Shown here: positions 56,398-64,000 of the stretch, one piece after another
Layout of the letters: each line of letters begins with the position of its first letter
Numbering within the stretch: position 1 is the stretch's first letter
NCBI GenBank assembly: GCA_036023115.1
Contig: JAYKKT010000064.1
Coordinates: 8,130,501 to 8,194,500, forward strand
Reading direction: 5' to 3'
DNA: 64,000 bases
From: Brasenia schreberi
Lineage: Eukaryota > Streptophyta > Magnoliopsida > Nymphaeales > Cabombaceae
Made by a program: the position numbers and the translations under genes
The notes under the pieces: model-generated
Databases searched by the model: none
What the model was told of the DNA's origin: nothing
What the model saw: only the letters and a program-made list of their open reading frames with translations

Positions 56398-59231
56398 AAA
56401 CGGTTCGATTGGAGGTGGTAGATACTATGATTCGGAGAAAGATTTATATCTTATGTTTATAAGATATAAAGTAGGTTGAATAAAAAGCAAAGGAGATTGA
56501 GGATACACGTTTTAAATTATGTAGTTAAGAAAGGAAAAGCCTCGAAATGGAGTTGGTATTATCATAAATAAATATTTAAAGGATAATGTAGTAGACATAC
56601 AATGATATTATGATTGAATCATAATGTTGAAATTAGTGCTAAGAGCAAAGGCTTTGAAGATAGTTTGTGCTTATGCACCCCAAGTACGACTAAAATATAG
56701 TATAAAGAAGGCCTTTTGGGAGGAGTTAAATAAAGTGATTCAAAAAATTCCACAAAGGGAGATGCTTTGTTTAGGAGGAGGCTTAAATGGACATGTCAGT
56801 AAAGAGGCATTAGCATATCAAGGTATTCATGAAAACTTTGGTTTTGAGGATATAAATGAGGAAGATATGGATATTTTAAATTTTGCTATGACATTTGATC
56901 TATTTATAATCAATACATTCTTTAAAAAACGATATGAATATTTAATTACTTATAAGAGTGGCTTATCACAAACACAAATTGATTATTTTGTTTGTAGGAA
57001 AAAATATAGATCATGTTGTAAAAATTGCAAGGTAATTTCAGGAGAAAGATTAACCACCCAACATCAACTTTTAGTTATGGATTTACAGGTAAAAAAGTGG
57101 ATAAAAAAGTAAATAGTGAATTGAGCTATTTGCACTAAATGGTAGAACCTAAAAAGCGAGAAAGAAGTTATATTTAAACAAAAAGTCCTTCAAGGAGATC
57201 CTTGAAATTATGTTGGTAAACCTTGTGATATGTGGAACAATATGACCATACATATTGGAAAAGTGACAAAAGATGTGTTAGATGAATCTAAGGGAGATGT
57301 ATCGGCTCAAAAAGAAGTTTGATAGTAGAGCGAAGTGGTGCAAAATAAAATTAAGGTAAATAGTGCATGTTACAAATTACATTATGCTAAAAAGATTAAT
57401 GAAACTTTAGAGACTTATAAGAAAGCAAAGAAAGAAGCGAAAAAGATTGTCAGTGAAGCAAAAATTAAAATTTGAGAGTATTTATATTAAAAACTCAACT
57501 CAAAAGAGGGTGAAAGAGATATTTTTATGATAGATAGGCCTAGAGATAAGAATAATTTTGTTAGATTCATCAAAGACGAGTATGAGAAAATTTTAGTGGC
57601 AAATGTTGATATAAAAAATAGATGAAAAACTATTTTTATAAGTTTTTTAATGAAAATAAAGATGTTGGTATTAGTTTAGGAGAGTTAGCCAAATCAGAAA
57701 AGTATATAAACCATAATTTCTATAGATGTATTCAAAAGAATGAAGTCAAAGAAACTCTTAAAAATATGAAGGGCGGTGAATTGGTAGGACCAGACAATAT
57801 TCCTATAGAAGTTTGGAAAATCATAAGAAAAACAAGAATCTCTTTGCTCACAAGACTATTTAATGAAATATGAAAAAACCAAAAGGTACCCGAGGAATGA
57901 AGTGCTAATATACTTATACCCACATACAAAAATAAGAAAGACATTCAAAATTGTGTGAATTATCGAGGTATCAAGTTATTGAGTCATACTATGAAATTAT
58001 GGAAAAGAATTATCGAACATAGGTTAAGACAAGTATCGAGTAACACATAGAACCAATTTGGATTAATGTTAGACACATCTACTGTTGAAGCGATTCACCT
58101 TTTGAGACGTCTTATGGAACATTTTAGAGCAAAAAAGAAAGACCTTCATATGATATTTATTGATCTAGAAAAAATTTACGATACGGTACCAAGAGAGGTT
58201 CTTTAGAGAACCTTGGAAAAAAGAGGTATCCCATTAACATACATTAACCTTATAAGGGACGTGTACGATGGTGCAAAAACATGTGTGAGGAATCATGAAG
58301 GAATGACAGACTTCTTTGAAGTTAATATTGGGTTACATTAAGATCAACTTTAAGTTCATACTTATTTATAATGGTGATTAATGATTTAAAAAAACATATT
58401 TAAGATGAAGTACCTTGTTGTATGTTATTTGCATATGACATTGTGTTAGTGGAGGAGTCTAAGGAAAAAGTTAATAGAAAATTGGAACAATGAAGAGAAA
58501 CATTAGAAAGTAAAGGCTTCCAACTTAGTAGAACAAAGACAAAATATATGGAATGTAAGTTTGATCATTTGGTTACTTCAAAAGATATTGAAATTAAAAT
58601 TGGCATACATTGCAACCCCCAAAAGGAAAGTTTTAAATACTTAGGGTAAATTTTTCGAGTGATGAAAGAATTGATAGAGATGTTACGTATAAAATTAATG
58701 CTGGTTGGTTAAAATGGAGAGGAGCATCGAGTATTCTTTGTGATAAGAAAATATCATTAAAGTTAAAAGGTAGATATTATAGAACAACAATTTGACATGC
58801 TATGTTTTATGATTTTAGTGTTGGGCAATTAATCATCAACATATACAAAAGATGTTAGTAACAAAAATGAAGATGTTGAAATGGATGAGTGGTCATATAA
58901 GGAATATGCATAATGAGGTTATTAGAAACAAATTAGAAGTGACACCAATAGAGGATAAAACAAAAGAATGTCGTTTAAGATGATTTTGACATATAGAAAG
59001 AAGATAAAAAAAAACACCTAAGAAAAGGTATGAAAAACTAGATTTTGAAAGTATTAAAAGTGGTAGAGGACAACCACAAAAGTGCGGAAAAAAATAATAA
59101 AGAATGATCTAGTTGAGTTAAATGCTAACGTGGCACATGAGAGGGTTATGTGAAAACAAAGAATCCATATAGCCGACCTGGTATAGTATAGGAAAAGGCT
59201 TAGTTGTTGTTGTAAAGGGTTCGATTGGAGG
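56398..59231 (+). mobile_element. RTE-type LINE, slightly 5'-truncated, with 18-bp TSD
   Basis: The body is about 56416-59213. The TSD is 56398-56415 and 59214-59231 (aaacggttcgattggagg against aaagggttcgattggagg). The 5' UTR and the very start of the endonuclease are missing. Endonuclease: CAYAPQVRLKYSIKKAFWEE, GGLNGHV where GDLNGH is normal, and SGLSQTQIDYFVCR (56624-57112). Linker: NIPIEVWKIIRKTRISLLTR (57622-57873). RT follows with stops, with [12 protein letters not shown] in place of FADD (near 58430). The C-terminal block is near 58860-59060 and the GTTGTT tail ends at 59213. Inactive. Confidence 0.9.
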
Positions 59232-59656
59232 GCCATGGAGGGCGCCCATTTTCCTTGTCATTAACGAAAAGAGGAGTGAATCATGCATGTGAGAAGAAAG
59301 GCGATTCAGTTTTCAATTTCGTACTAGCAGCATTCTTCCAACAGTTATGGCCGAGAGGCCTCCAAAAGATGAGTCACTAAACCCTAAAAAATAGGCCTCT
59401 CACTCACTCACTCTCTCTTCCTCTAAAAGGAAGGAGGAGGTGGTGGGCAAACATAGTAACAGACACAAGCGATCTGAGAGCCTCCCTTTTTAATGCAGAG
59501 CCCTTGTCCATTCGGCCTCTTAGCAGTGCATGCAGCCCCACAGCCTGTGGGTTCCTTGGCGCACAAGTTTGGGTCCAGTTCCTCGGCGCACTGAAAGCTC
59601 CCAGGCTTCGGCCGCCCAGTATCCGCATCTGCATTCAGTTTTATTCATTCATTCAG

Positions 59657-59658
<2 letters not shown>

Positions 59659-59712
<54 letters not shown>
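59659..59712. repeat. (GA)n microsatellite
   Basis: A GA run of about 54 bp with one A-rich interruption. Confidence 0.93.
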
Positions 59713-60410
59713 TACTCAAAGAAATCAAAAGAAATGATCGAAAAGGAAAGAAGCGATGTATACCATGGCAAACTTTTGATGTATATCATTGAACGTACAA
59801 GAATCTCATTGTCTAAGCCAACCATTCATGAATTGTTAGATAATCAAGGTTTTGATTATTTTCCTAATGTAACTTTGAATTCAAACTATACCAATATCGC
59901 AATCGCTTCACTACATGATTCTAAGCAGAAATCATGAAAAAGGAATAGAAAGCGGCAAAAAAAGAAAACATTAGGCCATGGCTGCTTAATTTTGAAGATA
60001 TCCGACTCGTTCAGTGCCTAAAGCAATCTCATTTCATGCTAGCCTTCATACAAGAAATTTATTTCAGAAAAAGACCACCAAAAGGAAGATGGAAAGATCT
60101 TACAGCAGAAAGAAGAGAAGAACACTATGCAGAGGACGAATAGAAGGCGAACTGAGAAACCCATACTGTCTTTCTCCTGCCAACAACTCTATGTAAATAC
60201 GAGGACGAGACTTCGGCAAATATTTATACCGAGGTTAAGGGCGTCGGAAGAGGGAACCGTATCTTTCATGTACTATTTTAGGCATAAAATAACCAGCTAT
60301 CTTTTCTTTTTTAAGACTTGCAAGAGGAGGCTCCCTCTTTACACAAAAGCAGTTTTAGATTTTGTGACGTTCATAAAAGTTAAGTTGATTGGCACGTAAA
60401 GTTTGCATGT

Positions 60411-60442
<32 letters not shown>

Positions 60443-60713
60443 ACACATATATAGTGAGTTCAATTCTTTGAGCATGCTTTCCTGGCTTCAATCTCCCGGT
60501 TGTAAAAAAAAATGAGTTTTAATGTATCACATGCACTCTACCTATGGTGAGGACTTGAACGCATATAAGGAGACTTTGAGGAGGATTGCATTAGGCAGTT
60601 GAAAGACCTTCACAACTAAACATGCCTAGGCAAGAAACTAACCTTAACTTTTGTAGCGTGTAGTTTCAAGTTTAATTATGGATCAAACGCAAAACCTATC
60701 ATTATACAAATAT

Positions 60714-60897
60714 AGTTCTTTTATTTGAGTAAAAAACTTCTAACAAAAACTCAAGCCATTCCTTCTCTTTTGTGCCACCTCAGAATCATGATTCTGAGGA
60801 ACCATCATAGAACATGTTAATGTGGAACTATAGTTCTTCAATTTATTTGAGTAAAAAACTTCCAACAAAAACTGAAGTTCTTCCTTCTCTTTTGTGT
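60714..60897. repeat. Diverged tandem duplication, ~120-bp period
   Basis: The segments 60714-60770 and 60831-60890 share tttatttgagtaaaaaactt, aacaaaaactsaag and ttccttctcttttgtg. Confidence 0.8.
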
Positions 60898-61307
60898 TGC
60901 TACTCCACCTCATAGAAAAAATACAACCTTTTCCTTCCTTCTAAATCAAATACAAAACCATCACTCTAAAGAATTATGATAATGATTAAAAGCTCATGAA
61001 CTGATAGTGGCACAAGTCAAAGGTAAGATGCACCCACATACCTTCGGCCAGAAGTTGTTCTAAATGTGCCAACAATGATCCATTGACCATTCCAGTTTGC
61101 CTAACTGCTCCAAGTCGATGTTGAACCGGGTCAACTAACCCGTTAAGGATGGACACATAAGCTGCTCCACTGACCCATGGCTCGTTGATGAATGGCACGT
61201 AATAAATGGGTTATTAGATCTGATAAATTTTGATTCGGGTCAAAATTAGGACAACCCGTAACCAACCCATTTTCTCAGTCATACTTTTGGAATCCAACTC
61301 AGTTCAT

Positions 61308-63460
61308 ACAAGGGATCATCCTTGCATGGCCGGTTCAAACTCGGATAAAGGAGGAGGGTTATCTTAGGCTTTCGACAGTCAGCGTAAAACTTTATCGAAC
61401 TTATCTACAATTGATTATATAAATTATAAGCATTATGTTGGGGTGTTCTCTCTTAAAAGCACTCTACAAAACTCGAATGCAGTAAAAAGTAAGCAAGAGC
61501 TTCTACATCTTTGTCTAGATGTAGTGAATCAACTGCAGATAGAGTTCCCACATCATTGATGGGAGTAAGTAAAAAAGTTAGTCCCACTACATTGTTCCCC
61601 GAATGTATTAAACAAGTTACAACGAAAGACTCCATATTTTCAAAATGAACTAATGTAAGAAGCAAGAAAGTTAGTCAATGATAATAAAATTAATATTAAT
61701 ACTTTGAATATCCAAACATTAACCGACAAGTTAATAGAGGTCATAGATACTATGACAACCGATAAGTTAGAAAAAAAATCATATTTTATTTTTCCAGATA
61801 CAAAGTGTGGAGAAAAAACAAAAGAAATTGAGAATATAAGTTTTAAATTATGGTAGTAAGGAAAGAAAAAAGCTCGAAATAGAGTTGGTATTATTATAAA
61901 TAAAAATTTAAAAGATAATATAGAAGATATACAATGATATAATAACCGAATTATGATGATGAAATTAGTGTTATAAGTAAAGGCTTTGAATATAGTTTGT
62001 ACTTACACACCCCAAGTAGGATTAGAAGATAGTATAAAGAAGGCATTTTGGGAAGAGTTAGATAAGGTAATTGAAAGAATTTCACAAAAGGAGATGATTT
62101 GTTTGGGAGGAAACTTAAATGAGCATATCGGTAAAGATGCATTAGGATATCAAGGTATACATGAAAACTATGGTTTTGAATATATAAATGAGCAGGGTAG
62201 GGAGGTTTTAAATTTTGTTATGGCTTATATATTTTTATAGCCAATACAATTTTTAAAAATTGAGATGAATATTTAATTACTTATAAGAGTGGTTTGTCAC
62301 AAACACAAAATGTTAATTTTTTTTAAAAATTGCAAGATAATTGAAGGAGAAAACTTAGCTACTCATCGACTTTTAGTAATAGATTTGCAAGTAAAAAGTG
62401 GACAAAAAAGAATAAAGTGCATAGAGTTATTTTGACTAGACGGTGAAATATAAGATTTAGATGTGAGAAAAAAGATATATTTAACTTCAAAGAGATGCTT
62501 AGAATTATGTAGATATACCTTATGTGGAACAATATGACTATATCTATTAGAAAAATAGCAAAAGATTTGTTAGGTGAATCTAAGAAAAACATACTGGCAA
62601 AAAAAGAAGTTTGGTAGTGGAATAAAGTGGTAAAAGATCAAATTAAGGCAAAGAATGTAGATTACAAATTGCATTAGGCCAAGAAGACTAGTGAAACTTG
62701 GAAGACTTATAAGAAAACAAGGAAAGAAGCAAAAAATTACCGTTAGTAAAGCAAAAGCCAAAATTTGAAAAGATATATAGAAAGCTTAACTCAAAAGAAG
62801 GTAAAAAAGATATTTTTAGGATAGCTAAGACTAAAAATAAGAAAACTATGGATTTTTCTTTTGTTAGATACATTAAAGACGACGATGAAAAGATTATAAT
62901 GACGAATGATGATATCAAAAATAGATGAAAAATTATTTCTATAAGTTTTTGAATGAAAATAAAAATAATAGTATTAGCTTAGGAGAATTAGCCAAATCAG
63001 AAAAATATATAAACCGCAATTTCTATCGATGTAATTAAAAGAATAAAGTCAGAGGCTCTTAAAAATATAAAGGTTGAAAATATGTAGGATCAAACAATAT
63101 TCTTATAGAAGTATGAAAATTCCTAGGATAGATGGGGCTCATTTGATTCATAAGACTATTTAATAAAATATGAAAAACCCAAAAGATACCGAGGAATGGA
63201 GAGCAAGTACACTTAAACTGATATGTAAGAATCAAAGAGACATTGAGAATTGCGCAAATTATAGAGGTATCAAGTTAACGAGTCATACTATGAAATTATG
63301 AGAAAGAATTATTGAACGTAGGTTAAGACAAATACCGATATATCTACTATTGAAGTGATTCACCTATTGAGATGTCTTATGAAACATTTTAAAACAAAAT
63401 AGAAGAACCTTAACATGATATTTATTAATCTAGAAAAAACTTACATATGGTGTTAAGAGA
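61308..63460 (+). mobile_element. RTE-type LINE with intact 5' end, cut off in RT
   Basis: It starts with the family 5' end (tacaagggatcatccttgca) and keeps the ~400-bp 5' UTR, the endonuclease (61986-62240: VGLEDSIKKAFWEELDKVIE, GGNLNEHIGKDALGYQGIHE) and the linker, then enters RT at about 63250. At 63460 it stops in the [12 protein letters not shown] region and a second copy begins. Many stops and frameshifts. Shares 5' UTR sequence with 9251-9650 and 18850-19300. Confidence 0.85.
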
Positions 63461-64000
63461 TGTAGGTTAAGACAAGTATCAAGTACAACACATAACCAAT
63501 TTGGATTCATGTCAGGCAGATCTACTATTGAAGCGATTCACCTTTTGAGACGTCTTATGGAACATTTTAGAGCAAAAAAGAAAGACCTTCACAAGATATT
63601 TATTGATCTACAAAAAGCTTATGATAGGGTACCGAGGGAGGTTCTTTGGAGAACTTTGGAAAAAAGAGGTATCCCATTGACATATATTAACCTTATAAGA
63701 GACATGTATGATGGTGTAAAAACATGTGTGAGGACTCATCAAGGAACGACCGACTTCTTTGAAGTTAATATTGGGTTACATCAAGGATCAACTTTAAGTC
63801 CATACTTATTTATAATAGTGATGGATGAGTTAACAAAACATATTCAAGATGAAGTACCTTGGTGTATGTTATTTGCAGATGACATTGTATTAGTGGAGGA
63901 GTCTAAGGAAAAAGTCAATAGAAAATTAGAACTATGGAGAGAAACATTAGAAAGCAAAGGCATCCGACTTAGTAGAACAAAGCTCGAATATATGGAATGT
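63461..64000 (+). mobile_element. Young RTE-type LINE, open RT frame running off the window
   Basis: 180 codons without a stop to the window end, in one frame. They cover [80 protein letters not shown] and [18 protein letters not shown], with the catalytic FADD at 63872-63883. It is nearly identical to the copy at 16936-18176 but lacks the two stop codons that copy has in this interval (one where this has Trp at VLWRTL, the other at EVPW). It restarts within the RT domain of the preceding copy, duplicating about 140 bp of element sequence. Function is not implied: the 5' half is absent. Confidence 0.85.

Larger units (their letters stand above)
59232..61307. other. Intergenic, one GC-rich patch
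   Basis: 59480-59640 is GC-richer, followed by a GA microsatellite (59659-59712) and an open frame to 59937 (TRISLSKPTIHELLDNQGFD within it) that I cannot assign. An (AT)n run lies at 60407-60436. Nothing else is recognisable. Confidence 0.45.

Noticed and set aside
59504..59937. Open frame through the GA microsatellite as a gene
   Set aside because: The microsatellite supplies much of it and the remainder matches no family I know; left unassigned.
60440..60600. B-box-like motifs (gagttcaattc, and gttcaagtcc on the minus strand)
   Set aside because: No A boxes at proper spacing; isolated 10-bp matches occur by chance.

Overview
This is nuclear DNA from a flowering plant. The evidence is intron-bearing genes of plant-specific families (RWP-RK/RKD, Alfin-like PHD), a fragment of a plant PDAT gene, plant Ty1-copia, RTE-type LINE and hAT elements, and long (AT)n and (GA)n microsatellites. 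The species cannot be read from the sequence. There are no bacterial, viral or organellar genes, no CRISPR array and no rRNA genes.

Three host genes can be modelled. (1) An RKD-type RWP-RK transcription factor, + strand, 4514-7733, six exons. (2) An intronless mitochondrial carrier of the SLC25A44-like group, + strand, 39094-40101. (3) An Alfin-like PHD-finger protein, - strand, 52204 down to 42928, five exons, whose third intron is 7.5 kb and full of transposons. A fourth locus, 13511-13855, is a stranded first-exon piece of phospholipid:diacylglycerol acyltransferase (PDAT) with damaged residues. The three genes share no obvious pathway; this is an ordinary gene-poor, repeat-rich plant interval.

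Most of the rest is transposable elements. One RTE-clade LINE family (about 3.2 kb, AP endonuclease plus reverse transcriptase, 3' end in GTT repeats) appears about ten times: 2128-2610, 9251-12439 (full length with target-site duplication, TSD), a tangle at 13925-19300, 44655-46396, an old copy at 52840-53640, 56416-59213 (with TSD), 61308-63460, and a fresh-looking copy from 63461 to the window end with an open reading frame. Two roughly 200-bp derivatives (5041-5239 and 20011-20205) keep only the LINE's two ends joined at almost the same point. Two related minus-strand Ty1-copia elements sit close together (23200-29129 and 29728-34452). DNA transposons include a hAT element with transposase remains (44228-49078), two short hAT-type elements with 8-bp TSDs (19871-20389 and 35845-36475) and a foldback element (22474-22699). 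Three tRNA-derived SINE-like pieces cluster at 41020-41940.

The points most worth a second look are the internally deleted LINE derivatives, the nested hAT/LINE/unknown insertion inside the Alfin-like intron, the PDAT exon fragment, the tandem duplications just upstream of the RKD start, and the conserved odd features (CxxY knuckle, repetitive leader) of the Copia family.
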